Of a stretch of DNA of 64,000 bases, positions 50,446 to 60,370 are shown one piece after another. Numbering within the stretch: position 1 is the first letter of the stretch; each line of letters opens with the position of its first letter. Under the pieces are notes generated by a model. The model saw only the letters and a program-made list of their open reading frames with translations, did no database searches and was not told where the DNA came from. This DNA is from Marivivens niveibacter (GTDB lineage: Bacteria; Pseudomonadota; Alphaproteobacteria; Rhodobacterales; Rhodobacteraceae). The position numbers and the translations under genes are program-made. Location: contig NZ_MSPP01000007.1 of assembly GCF_002150005.2 (NCBI RefSeq), positions 19,848-83,847 of the forward strand. The letters are read 5' to 3'.

Positions 50446-51876
50446 ATGGACGTCGTACTTCTCTTTGTTATGATCGTTGGCCTGCTGCTGGTGGGCGTTC
50501 CGATCGCAGTGAGCTTGGGCTTTTCGTCCATTCTGTTCCTGCTGTTGTTCTCGGAGACCTCTTTGGCTTCGGTGGCGCAGTCGCTCTATCAGGCGATGGC
50601 TGGTCACTACACGCTGCTGGCTATTCCGTTCTTCATCCTTGCGTCGTCGTTCATGTCGACGGGCGGTGTTGCGAAACGCATCATTCGTTTCTCGATCGCA
50701 TGTGTGGGGCACCTTCAGGGTGGTCTGGCAATTGCGGGCGTGTTCGCATGTATGATGTTCGCGGCGTTGTCGGGTTCGTCGCCTGCAACCGTGGTTGCAA
50801 TCGGTACGATCGTGATCGCAGCGATGCGCCAGGTTGGCTACACCAAAGAATTCGCAGCGGGCGTTATCTGTAACGCTGGTACGCTGGGTATTCTGATCCC
50901 GCCGTCGATCGTGATGGTTGTGTACGCATCCGCAACTGACGTATCCGTTGGTCGTATGTTCCTAGCCGGTGTTATCCCGGGTCTGTTGGCTGGTCTGTTC
51001 CTGATGGTCACCATCTATGTGATGGCGCGCATCAAAAACATGCCCAAAGGCGAATGGGCTGGTTGGGCTGAAATCGGACGCGCATTCAAAGATGCGGTTT
51101 GGGGCCTGCTGCTGATCGTCATCATCATGGGCGGCATCTATGGTCACCCTTGGATCCGTTTTGAAACCGGCGAAAGCCTGTTCTACTGGAAAGGTGGCGC
51201 GTTCACACCGACCGAAGCTGCTGCTGTGGCTGCTGTCTATGCGTTCATCGTTGCGTCGTTCATCTATCGTGACATGGGCCCACTGGCTGCGAAAGAAGAA
51301 GGCCAAGCGCCAACGCCGCTGTGGAAAAAACCGCAGGCATTGGTTACCGCTTTTGTTCACAAAGATACACGCAACACATTGCTGGACGCTGGTAAACTGA
51401 CCGTCACCCTGATGTTCATCATTGCCAACGCTTTGATCCTGAAACACGTTCTGACCGACGAACAAATCCCGCAGCACATCGCTGGTGCTATGCTGGATGC
51501 AGGTTTCGGCCCGATCATGTTCCTGATCATGGTTAACGTGATCCTGCTGATCGGTGGCCAGTTCATGGAACCATCGGGTCTGTTGGTGATCGTTGCACCG
51601 CTGGTGTTCCCAATCGCAATGGAGCTGGGCATTGACCCGATCCATCTGGGTATCATCATGGTTGTGAACATGGAAATCGGTATGATCACCCCGCCAGTAG
51701 GTCTGAACTTGTTCGTGACCTCGGGCGTGGCAGGGATGCCAATGATGAAAGTGGTGAAAGCCGCGCTTCCATTCCTGGCTGTTCTGTTCGTGTTCCTGAT
51801 CTTGGTTACCTACGTGCCGTTCATCTCGACATGGCTACCAACCACGCTGATGGGGCCAGAGATTGTAACTAGATAA
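50446..51876 (+). CDS. dctM: TRAP transporter large permease DctM
   Basis: 476-aa, about 12-helix sodium-coupled permease. Signature stretches SGSSPATVVAIGTIVIAAMR, GTLGILIPPSIVMVVYA and EIGMITPPVGLNLFVTSGVA are present. A hydrophilic insertion (about residues 280-315) is typical of the longer DctM group. Last gene of dctPQM, closed by a strong terminator. Confidence 0.96.
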   Translation: MDVVLLFVMIVGLLLVGVPIAVSLGFSSILFLLLFSETSLASVAQSLYQAMAGHYTLLAIPFFILASSFMSTGGVAKRIIRFSIACVGHLQGGLAIAGVFACMMFAALSGSSPATVVAIGTIVIAAMRQVGYTKEFAAGVICNAGTLGILIPPSIVMVVYASATDVSVGRMFLAGVIPGLLAGLFLMVTIYVMARIKNMPKGEWAGWAEIGRAFKDAVWGLLLIVIIMGGIYGHPWIRFETGESLFYWKGGAFTPTEAAAVAAVYAFIVASFIYRDMGPLAAKEEGQAPTPLWKKPQALVTAFVHKDTRNTLLDAGKLTVTLMFIIANALILKHVLTDEQIPQHIAGAMLDAGFGPIMFLIMVNVILLIGGQFMEPSGLLVIVAPLVFPIAMELGIDPIHLGIIMVVNMEIGMITPPVGLNLFVTSGVAGMPMMKVVKAALPFLAVLFVFLILVTYVPFISTWLPTTLMGPEIVTR

Positions 51877-51894
51877 GTTGGCCACTCACCAACA

Positions 51895-51930
51895 AAAAAC
51901 GGCGCCCTGCGGGGCGCCGTTTTCGTTTTT
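51895..51930. terminator. Bidirectional terminator between dctM and tpiA
   Basis: ACGGCGCCC-TGCG-GGGCGCCGT (51899-51920) with AAAAAA to the left and TTTCGTTTTT to the right; serves the convergent tpiA as well. Confidence 0.9.
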
Positions 51931-51946
51931 AGGGTAGGGGATAAAG

Positions 51947-52693
51947 TTAAGCGTTTTCTAGCGCAGTGATAATCCCGCTGAAATCATCAGCCTTTAGGGA
52001 TGCGCCGCCGACCAACGCGCCATCGACGTTATCAATCGCGAAAATTTCTGCGGCATTCGATGGTTTGACTGACCCGCCGTACAGTACGCGGAACGCTTTG
52101 CCGTCTTCGCCGAACCGTTTTTCCAGCTCTGCGCGGATGAAATTGTGCACTTCTGCAATTTGTTCCAGCGTTGGGATTTTGCCGGTGCCGATCGCCCAAA
52201 CAGGTTCGTAAGCGATCACGGTGTTGCCGCCATTTGCGATGTCAGGGGTCGAACCAGCCAGTTGTTCGCCGACCACGTCCAGCGTTTTACCGCTTTCCCG
52301 TTCTTCCAGCGTTTCGCCAATGCAGATCACCGCCGTTAAACCGATTTCCAACGCAGCAACCGATTTCGACGCGACCACTGCATCGGTTTCCCCGTGGTCC
52401 GCACGGCGTTCCGAATGGCCCAAAATGACAGCGCGCGCGCCAGCATCATCCAGCATCACGGCAGAAATATCGCCGGTATGTGCACCTTTTTCGTTGGTGT
52501 GGCAGTCTTGGCCGCCGATATGGATCGGGTGTTCCGATGTTTTCGCTGCCATTGGGTGGATTAACGTTGCCGGAGGGCATATCATCAAATCTACGGTTGG
52601 GTTTGGATGTAGTTCCATCAGGCGATCGAGCTGTTCCAGATCAATCCCGATGCCGTTCATTTTCCAGTTACCTGCGGCTAGCTTGCGGCGCAT
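51947..52693 (-). CDS. tpiA: Triosephosphate isomerase
   Basis: 248-aa TIM-barrel enzyme interconverting DHAP and G3P. N-terminal LAAGNWKMNG with the catalytic Lys, ILGHSERR with the His, and the Glu in IAYEPVWAIGTGK; GGSVKPSNA binds phosphate. Monocistronic. Confidence 0.98.
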   Translation of the reverse strand: MRRKLAAGNWKMNGIGIDLEQLDRLMELHPNPTVDLMICPPATLIHPMAAKTSEHPIHIGGQDCHTNEKGAHTGDISAVMLDDAGARAVILGHSERRADHGETDAVVASKSVAALEIGLTAVICIGETLEERESGKTLDVVGEQLAGSTPDIANGGNTVIAYEPVWAIGTGKIPTLEQIAEVHNFIRAELEKRFGEDGKAFRVLYGGSVKPSNAAEIFAIDNVDGALVGGASLKADDFSGIITALENA

Positions 52694-52781
52694 TGGGGCC
52701 CCCTCATGTCAAATTTGGCATATGGGTATCAACGGACCTGTATTTGTAAAAGAGGCTTTGACGCGAAAGTTTCAATCTACA

Positions 52782-53099
52782 TCATTTGCCAAGCGCCAAA
52801 ATGGCGTCGCGACCCCACCCACTGGCCGTTTCTGGGTCATCCAATGCGTCATCGGGTAACGTCCAGTAATTCATACTGCGTCCATCGCCCGTTTCGAATT
52901 TGGTACTGCCAACTTGTTCTAACCGCTTGGCAAAATCGCCCGAGGCTTTGATGTAGTAAACGCCGTCTGCCGATAAGATCGCGAAAATCTGGCCGTCGGC
53001 ATAAATCGACAGGCCGCCCATCATTTTGCGATGTGAAATTGTCCCGACGCCAGAAAAAAGTTCGTAGGCGAACTCTAGATCTTCGTCGGTGATGGTCAT
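52782..53099 (-). CDS. TfoX N-terminal domain protein
   Basis: 105-aa stand-alone TfoX-N domain: FSGVGTISHRKMMGGLSIYA, DGQIFAILSADGVYYIKA and the C-terminal YWTLPDDALDDPETASGWGR are characteristic. It has no C-terminal TfoX half, so it is not the full competence regulator; the function of such single-domain proteins is unknown to me. It overlaps the SufA-like gene by 4 nt and is coupled to it. Confidence 0.88.
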   Translation of the reverse strand: MTITDEDLEFAYELFSGVGTISHRKMMGGLSIYADGQIFAILSADGVYYIKASGDFAKRLEQVGSTKFETGDGRSMNYWTLPDDALDDPETASGWGRDAILALGK

Positions 53100-53461
53100 T
53101 TCGTGGCGGAAATGTTTTCGTCAAATTTGATCGACTCACCACAGCCGCAGGCGTCGACCACGTTGGGGTTTTTGAATTTAAACCCCGACTCCAGCAGCGA
53201 TGTTTCATAGTCGATTTCGGTGCCGAACAAGAACATTTGCGCCATTGGGGCGATCATGATCCGTGCGCCTGCTTGTTCAACGACTTCGTCCATCGGATCC
53301 ACGGTATCGACATATTCCATGGTGTATTCCATGCCTGCGCAGCCGCCTTTTTTGACGCCAATGCGCAGTCCCTGATGCCCATCTTTCGCCATCAGTTTTG
53401 CAATTTGCGCTGCAGCTCGATCAGTCATGCTGACCGCCTGTTTTCCTGGAATGCCGAACAT
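53096..53461 (-). CDS. A-type iron-sulfur carrier (HesB/IscA/SufA family)
   Basis: 121 aa. The three cluster cysteines are in KKGGCAGMEYTM and VDACGCGESIKF (Cx~65CGC). Transfers Fe-S clusters to apoproteins. With SufT just upstream it forms a small SUF-related pair; the main sufBCDS genes are not in the window. The start at 53461 lies 55 nt after sufT. Confidence 0.93.
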   Translation of the reverse strand: MFGIPGKQAVSMTDRAAAQIAKLMAKDGHQGLRIGVKKGGCAGMEYTMEYVDTVDPMDEVVEQAGARIMIAPMAQMFLFGTEIDYETSLLESGFKFKNPNVVDACGCGESIKFDENISATK

Positions 53462-53516
53462 TGTGGTCTCCTTTGTCTATGAATATGGGCAACGTTGCCC
53501 CGTCAGACAAGGCCGA

Positions 53517-53879
53517 TTACATAAAGCCGAGTTCGAGCCGCGCTTCGTCGCTCATCATGTCCATGCCCCATTGGGGTTCCCATGTCAGTTCGACATCAAC
53601 GGATTTTACGCCAGCAACCGGACCAACAGCATCTGCAACCCAGCCAGGCATTTCGCCCGCCACAGGGCAGCCAGGGGCGGTCAGGGTCATGATCACGTTA
53701 ACGTCGTTTTCGTCATTGATTTTGATCGTGTAAACCAGACCCAAATCATAAATGTTTACCGGAATTTCAGGGTCGAAAACGGTGCGGATCGCATCGACAA
53801 TCGTCTCGTGCAAAGGGTGATCCGTCGACGAAGGTTCGATCAGTGGCGTACCTTCGATTTTATCCTGCGTGTCGGTCAT
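53517..53879 (-). CDS. sufT: SufT/MIP18-family iron-sulfur assembly protein (DUF59)
   Basis: 120 aa. DUF59 core VDAIRTVFDPEIPVNIYDLG followed by LVYTIKI, and TLTAPGCPVAGEMPGWV with the conserved Cys. Acts in Fe-S cluster maturation in the SUF route of other bacteria. First gene of the run sufT, sufA-like, tfoX-N; divergent from the GAF-like pair. Confidence 0.9.
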   Translation of the reverse strand: MTDTQDKIEGTPLIEPSSTDHPLHETIVDAIRTVFDPEIPVNIYDLGLVYTIKINDENDVNVIMTLTAPGCPVAGEMPGWVADAVGPVAGVKSVDVELTWEPQWGMDMMSDEARLELGFM

Positions 53880-54056
53880 AGGTTTTTCCTGTCAATTCCT
53901 GAGTGTTCATATAGGATTTGAGAGCGCGATGGTAAAGATGTCAGTTGAAATCAGATTTTCGTGAACATTAGAAAAATTCTAACTTACTGTCGCAAGGGCG
54001 CAGATTTTCCGATTTATTGCCGTTAGGGTTGTATTGGCAACGAAAGGCTCCCTCCA

Positions 54057-54584
54057 TTGCACGTACCAACATTCACACAGTTTCTAGAGCGCCACGGCGT
54101 AACAGCAGCGCTGCGCGAACTACAGCTTGACGAATTTTTTGAATTTGATGATCTGCTGCGCGTTTTGTGCGATGCCACAGGTCGTGAAATCGGGTCTGTG
54201 TCCCTGATTTCAGGTAACGAAGTACATTTGATCGGCACCTACCGATTGCAGAAACAGGTCGCCGTTCGTAGTTTTCCGCTGCCCAAAGAAAATGAAAATT
54301 ACTTGCATTTCAAAGATGCTGGAAAAACCTTTCCGAACAGCCCCTTGTTGAATGGTGTTGATGCCCGAATTCGGTCGGTTTCAGCACAATGGATGCGTAT
54401 AAATGGTGTTCCAATTGGTGCGGTTTCGATCATGTCCACGCTCAACCTTGAACCATTGGACGCGGTTCATCGTGTGTTGCTAGCTGAATTTGCCTCCTTA
54501 TGTACTGATTTGATCGAAAGACGGGCCAGGCTAAAGCTAATGACCTATCAAATTGACCTTACTGAACAGGGGCTGACGCAATGA
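54057..54584 (+). CDS. GAF-like domain protein, first of a tandem pair
   Basis: 175 aa, reading from a TTG codon at 54057 behind AAAGG; no ATG is available before the domain, so the start is uncertain. A single GAF-like fold: FEFDDLLRVLCDATGREIGS, VSLISGNEVHLIGTYRL, FPNSPLLNGVDARIRSVS and GVPIGAVSIMSTLN, ending in a helix with ERRARLKL. No effector domain is attached. It overlaps the next gene by 4 nt. Confidence 0.75.
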   Translation: MHVPTFTQFLERHGVTAALRELQLDEFFEFDDLLRVLCDATGREIGSVSLISGNEVHLIGTYRLQKQVAVRSFPLPKENENYLHFKDAGKTFPNSPLLNGVDARIRSVSAQWMRINGVPIGAVSIMSTLNLEPLDAVHRVLLAEFASLCTDLIERRARLKLMTYQIDLTEQGLTQ

Positions 54585-55084
54585 CTATTGTTATGACATC
54601 AGAACAGCCTCATGCGGATGAATTCTGGTCAGGTCAGACTGAATTGGGTGATCGTTTGGCAAAAATTTCGGCCTTGATGTTTCGGGCGCAGTACGCGGGC
54701 ATCTGGGTGCAGGATCGAGAAGCCAAAAGTGATGTTTTGATTGGAAGTTTTAATATTCCGGCTAATTCCGACATGGGCGGATTCCAGGCACCTAAGAAAT
54801 TCGACGATTTTTTTCTGTTCAACGTCACACCTCAAATCTTGCCTGATCACCCGTTGGTGAATGGTAAAATCGGGGACGTCCGCACTGTTATTTTTGTGCC
54901 AATCAATTTGGGACACGGACACGTGGCAACTATGTCGATCGGCTGCGAAGACGAATTTTCATCTTTGACGACCACACAGACTGCGCAGCTACGTCGCTGG
55001 ATCAATTGTGTCGAAGGATTGTACGCTAAACAAATATCGATCGTTGATATGTTACGACGCACGATTGAACTGTTAACGCGGTAA
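54581..55084 (+). CDS. GAF-like domain protein, second of a tandem pair
   Basis: 167 aa. Same layout as the upstream gene: LGDRLAKISALMFRAQYAGI, DHPLVNGKIGDVRTVIFVPI and ATMSIGCEDEFSSL align by eye with its partner, so the two look like an old duplication. No DNA-binding, kinase or cyclase domain is present. A sensor without an output in the same chain; the partner is unknown. Confidence 0.7.
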   Translation: MTIVMTSEQPHADEFWSGQTELGDRLAKISALMFRAQYAGIWVQDREAKSDVLIGSFNIPANSDMGGFQAPKKFDDFFLFNVTPQILPDHPLVNGKIGDVRTVIFVPINLGHGHVATMSIGCEDEFSSLTTTQTAQLRRWINCVEGLYAKQISIVDMLRRTIELLTR

Positions 55085-55131
55085 ACGGGGTTTTCTAAAT
55101 CCAAAGATTTGCGTATCAGCGAGCGATCTGA

Positions 55132-56271
<1,140 letters not shown>

Positions 56272-56359
56272 GTTTCGACACGTTCGAACTCGTCATATTT
56301 TAGTGACAATCGACTTGCCCCCGTCTGCGGGCGCGGGCACAGTGTTCGTAACGAACATG

Positions 56360-56388
56360 GTTGAAATGGGCGGGGTACGGCCCCATCT
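56360..56388 (+). promoter_or_regulatory. RpoH-type heat-shock promoter of lon
   Basis: GTTGAAA (56360-56366), 14 nt, CCCCATCT (56381-56388) against the sigma-32 consensus CTTGAAA-N13/14-CCCCATnT; one mismatch in each box at most. About 73 nt upstream of the lon ATG, as expected for a heat-shock protease. Confidence 0.65.
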
Positions 56389-56461
56389 GTTTATTCCAAG
56401 TGGGAATGTGAATGGCTGCCGCTACGGGGCCTTTGCGTTCTGCCAATAAAAGGACAAGAGC

Positions 56462-58870
56462 ATGGAAGATACCAATAGCACCACTTTTCCGGTCCTGCCG
56501 CTGCGCGATATCGTGGTTTTCCCACATATGATCGTGCCGCTGTTCGTAGGCCGCGAAAAATCGGTTCGCGCATTGGAAGAGGTGATGCAGGACGACAAAC
56601 AAATCCTGCTATCCAGCCAAATCGACCCGAGTCAGGACGACCCGACCACCGACGACATCTATAAAACTGGTGTGTTGGCCAATGTGCTTCAGCTGCTGAA
56701 ACTGCCTGATGGGACTGTCAAAGTCTTGGTCGAAGGCAAAAGCCGTGTAACGATTTCTGAATTCGTCGAAAACGATAGCTTCTTTGAGGCGCGCGCCGAA
56801 GACCTGCCTGAGGTCGACGGTAACGTCGACGAACAGGCCGCATTGGTCCGTTCGGTTGGCGAAGAGTTTGAACGTTACACCAAGGTCAAAAAGAACATTC
56901 CAGAAGAGGCTGTTGCCGCCGTCAGTGAAACCACTGATGCTGCGAAGCTGGCTGATCTGGTTGCTGGTCACCTGGGCATCGATGTTGCTCAGAAACAGGA
57001 ACTGCTGGAAACCGTTTCGATTTCTGAACGTCTGGAGAAGGTCTATGGCCTGATGCAGGGCGAAATGTCTGTTCTGCAGGTTGAGAAAAAGATCAAAACT
57101 CGCGTCAAAACCCAGATGGAGCGCACTCAGCGCGAATATTATTTGAATGAGCAAATGAAGGCCATTCAGAAGGAACTGGGCGACGGCGAAGACGGTGCAA
57201 ACGAAATCGCCGAACTAGAAGAGCGTATTTCGAAAACCAAACTGTCGAAAGAGGCCAAAGAAAAGGTCGATGCCGAGGTTAAAAAGCTAAAGTCGATGTC
57301 CCCGATGTCGGCCGAGGCGACGGTCGTGCGCAATTATCTGGATTGGATCCTGTCGATCCCGTGGGGCGTCAAATCCCGCGTGAAAAAGGATTTGGGCCGC
57401 GCCGAGACTATTCTGGATGACGAACACTATGGTCTGGAAAAGGTCAAAGAACGCATTGTGGAATATCTGGCCGTTCAGTCGCGTAGCGCGAAACTGAAGG
57501 GTCCGATCATGTGCCTTGTTGGCCCTCCAGGTGTTGGTAAAACATCGCTAGGCAAATCGATTGCCAAGGCAACAGGCCGCGAATTTATCCGTATTTCGCT
57601 AGGCGGCGTGCGTGACGAATCCGAAATCCGAGGCCACCGCCGGACGTACATCGGTTCGATGCCGGGTAAGATCATTCAGGCGCTGAAAAAGGCGAAAACC
57701 ACGAACCCTCTGATCCTTTTGGATGAGATCGATAAGATGGGTCAGGATTTCCGCGGTGACCCTGCTTCGGCCATGCTAGAGGTGTTGGACCCAGAACAGA
57801 ACGGCACATTCGTCGATCACTACCTAGAGGTAGAATATGATCTGTCGAACGTCATGTTCCTGACCACATCGAACAGCTACAACATGCCTGGCCCGTTGCT
57901 GGACCGTATGGAAATTATTCCGCTGTCTGGCTACACCGAGGACGAAAAACGCGAAATCGCGCGTCAGCATTTGCTGCCTAAGCAATTGAAAAACCACGGC
58001 CTAAAAGCCAAAGAGTTTGAAATTGACGACGCAGGCCTGACCACGATCATCCAGACCTACACCCGCGAAGCGGGCGTTCGTAATCTGGAACGCGAAATCG
58101 CCAAAGTCTGCCGCAAGGCCGTGACCAAGATCGTCAAGAAAGAAGTGACTACCGTTTCGGTAACCGCTGATAATATGGACGATTTCTTGGGCGTTCCGCG
58201 CTACCGTCACGGACTGGCCGAAAAAGAGGATCAGGTCGGTGTCGTCACCGGTCTCGCCTATACCTCGGTCGGTGGTGAGCTGTTGTCGATCGAAGCCTTG
58301 CGCCTACCAGGTAAGGGCCGGATGAAAACGACCGGTAAACTGGGCGACGTGATGAAGGAGTCGATCGAGGCGGCATCGTCCTATGTTCGTTCGATTTCGC
58401 CAGAGCTGGGCGTGAAGCCTCCTCAGTTCGACCGCATGGACATCCACGTGCACGTGCCTGATGGCGCAACGCCCAAAGATGGCCCATCGGCTGGTTTGGC
58501 AATGGTCACGGCGATCGTGTCGGTTCTGACGCAAATCCCAGTGCGCAAAGACATCGCCATGACAGGCGAGGTAACCTTGCGCGGTAACGCGTCTGCCATT
58601 GGCGGTCTGAAGGAAAAACTGTTGGCGGCCCTGCGCGGCGGGATCAAAACCGTTCTTATCCCAGAAGAGAACGTAAAAGATCTGCCCGATATTCCGGACA
58701 ACGTGAAAGAGGGGCTGGAAATTATCCCCGTCACCCACGTGTCCGAGGTGTTGAAGCACGCTCTTATTTCGCAGCCAGAACCGGTTGAATGGGACCAAGA
58801 GGCCGAAGACGAGGCCGCAGCCGCCCGTGCGCTTTCCTCAAATGACGGGGCAGGGGCTTTGGCTCATTAA
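56462..58870 (+). CDS. lon: ATP-dependent protease Lon
   Basis: 802-aa Lon. N-terminal substrate domain (about 10-205, FPVLPLRDIVVFPHMIVPLF), coiled coil, AAA+ with Walker A GPPGVGKTSLGKS (about 354-366) and Walker B ILLDEIDKMG, then the protease with Ser in KDGPSAGLAM and Lys in GGLKEKLLAA. Degrades misfolded and regulatory proteins; in Caulobacter it removes CcrM, DnaA and SciP (knowledge), a link to sciP at 27.9 kb. AAAAGGACAAGAGC precedes the start. Confidence 0.98.
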   Translation: MEDTNSTTFPVLPLRDIVVFPHMIVPLFVGREKSVRALEEVMQDDKQILLSSQIDPSQDDPTTDDIYKTGVLANVLQLLKLPDGTVKVLVEGKSRVTISEFVENDSFFEARAEDLPEVDGNVDEQAALVRSVGEEFERYTKVKKNIPEEAVAAVSETTDAAKLADLVAGHLGIDVAQKQELLETVSISERLEKVYGLMQGEMSVLQVEKKIKTRVKTQMERTQREYYLNEQMKAIQKELGDGEDGANEIAELEERISKTKLSKEAKEKVDAEVKKLKSMSPMSAEATVVRNYLDWILSIPWGVKSRVKKDLGRAETILDDEHYGLEKVKERIVEYLAVQSRSAKLKGPIMCLVGPPGVGKTSLGKSIAKATGREFIRISLGGVRDESEIRGHRRTYIGSMPGKIIQALKKAKTTNPLILLDEIDKMGQDFRGDPASAMLEVLDPEQNGTFVDHYLEVEYDLSNVMFLTTSNSYNMPGPLLDRMEIIPLSGYTEDEKREIARQHLLPKQLKNHGLKAKEFEIDDAGLTTIIQTYTREAGVRNLEREIAKVCRKAVTKIVKKEVTTVSVTADNMDDFLGVPRYRHGLAEKEDQVGVVTGLAYTSVGGELLSIEALRLPGKGRMKTTGKLGDVMKESIEAASSYVRSISPELGVKPPQFDRMDIHVHVPDGATPKDGPSAGLAMVTAIVSVLTQIPVRKDIAMTGEVTLRGNASAIGGLKEKLLAALRGGIKTVLIPEENVKDLPDIPDNVKEGLEIIPVTHVSEVLKHALISQPEPVEWDQEAEDEAAAARALSSNDGAGALAH

Positions 58871-58876
58871 TTAAAC

Positions 58877-58903
58877 AAAAGGCGCCTTCGGGCGCCTTTT
58901 TCT
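58877..58903 (+). terminator. Terminator after lon
   Basis: AAAAGGCGCC-TTCG-GGCGCCTTTTTC (58877-58902); a stable UUCG tetraloop hairpin. Confidence 0.92.
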
Positions 58904-59021
58904 ATTAAAATCGGCGGAAAATCCCCTGAAAACCTGATGTTGCGTGTTTCGTACTTGCAACCAATGCGGGGTTCCTGTGATGCTGGAATCGTAAATTCAT
59001 ACAAACCCATTGAGGCTATTT

Positions 59022-59414
59022 ATGGCTACTCGCACCACGAAAACGACGACCCGCAAAAAAACCGCTACGGCAAGCGCGGTCACCAAACCCGTGACGGTCG
59101 AGCCTGTGGTTGCTGCGCCTGAAACCCCAGACGAAGTAACCCGCAAGAAAGATTTTATTGATAGTGTTGTTGAACGTTCCGGCCTGAAAAAGAAAGATGT
59201 CAAACCCGCTGTCGAAGCGGCGCTGGCGCAATTGGCCGAAGAACTGACCGAAGGTCACGAATTGGTTGTTCCGCCGCTTGGCAAAATCAAAATTAACCGT
59301 GTCAAAGATACTCCGAACGGTAAGGTTGTGATTACCCGCATTCGTTTGACTACGCCGACGATCACGATTGATGAAAATTCTGTCGATTCCCCTCTTGCGG
59401 AACCGGCAGAGTAA
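59022..59414 (+). CDS. HU-like DNA-binding protein with basic N-terminal tail
   Basis: 130 aa from ATG 59022 (GAGG site 7 nt before). The C-terminal ~90 residues follow HU (RKKDFIDSVVERSGLKKKDV ... PLGKIKINRVKDTPNGK), but the beta-arm is shorter and less conserved than true HU. An N-terminal tail of about 35 residues is rich in Lys, Thr and Ala (RTTKTTTRKKTATAS), histone-like. Probably a nucleoid protein; HU alpha/beta function is not proven. Confidence 0.82.
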   Translation: MATRTTKTTTRKKTATASAVTKPVTVEPVVAAPETPDEVTRKKDFIDSVVERSGLKKKDVKPAVEAALAQLAEELTEGHELVVPPLGKIKINRVKDTPNGKVVITRIRLTTPTITIDENSVDSPLAEPAE

Positions 59415-59432
59415 GGATAGATCACGCGGACC

Positions 59433-59508
<76 letters not shown>

Positions 59509-59515
59509 GAATTTC

Positions 59516-59545
59516 AGGCGCATCCCTTACCGGATGCGCCTTTTT
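59516..59545 (+). terminator. Terminator of tRNA-Val copy 1
   Basis: AGGCGCATCC (59516-59525), CTTACC loop, GGATGCGCCT (59532-59541), then TTTTC. Confidence 0.88.
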
Positions 59546-59560
59546 CGTTATAAGGCCGAT

Positions 59561-60133
59561 ATGATGTTGCCCGACCTATATGTCATTCGCCACGGTGAAA
59601 CCGAATTCAACGCAATCGGCCGTATGCAAGGCGGGTTGGATTCGCGGCTGACGAACAAAGGCCGCGAACAGGCTGATGTGATGGCGGACAAATTGCGCGG
59701 CATCGTCGGCCCCAATACGCATGACCTGATCTGCAGCCCCCAAGGTCGTGCTTTGGCAACGGCCGATCCGATCAGCGTCGCCACAGGGTGCCCAATTGCG
59801 CCTGTCGCCGATCTACGGGAAATCAGTATGGGCGATTGGACGGGATTACCGCGTTCGGAAATTGATCGCCGCTGGCCAGCGCCCAACCCGAATGAACATT
59901 TTATTGAATTCTATGCCCGTGCCCCAAAGGGTGAATCCTTTGAAAATCTGTGGGATCGCGTGGGCCGCGTGTTGGATGGTTTGACGCGCCCGACTGTGAT
60001 TGTGACGCATGGGTTTACCTCGCGGTTTCTGCGGACGCGTGCGATGGGTTGGGGAATGGATCGCATTGCGGACCTACCAGGCAAACAGGGCGCGATTTTT
60101 CAGATAAGCAACGGGCAACACAAAGAATTTTAA
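59561..60133 (+). CDS. Histidine phosphatase family protein (phosphoglycerate mutase-like)
   Basis: 190 aa from ATG 59561 (59564 also possible; AAGG upstream). Catalytic His in VIRHGETEFN; SPQGRALATADPI, DLREISMGDWTG and VTHGFTSRFLR (second His) follow, all typical of the PGM-like broad phosphatase group, which includes cobalamin and sugar phosphatases. The substrate is unknown. It lies between two identical tRNA-Val genes. Confidence 0.88.
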   Translation: MMLPDLYVIRHGETEFNAIGRMQGGLDSRLTNKGREQADVMADKLRGIVGPNTHDLICSPQGRALATADPISVATGCPIAPVADLREISMGDWTGLPRSEIDRRWPAPNPNEHFIEFYARAPKGESFENLWDRVGRVLDGLTRPTVIVTHGFTSRFLRTRAMGWGMDRIADLPGKQGAIFQISNGQHKEF

Positions 60134-60190
60134 AAAAATGCAAAAGGGGCCTTGCGCCCGCCGTGCGCTTTGTCTAAATCCCGCGCCAAC

Positions 60191-60266
<76 letters not shown>

Positions 60267-60370
60267 TTTCCCCTACAATCGAACAAATGTTCTGCCAGAA
60301 TCGTCGGCGGTGTTATTCAAAATTCACATGATCGTGACTACATATTGGTTATGTGAGTGAGGGAAGGTTT

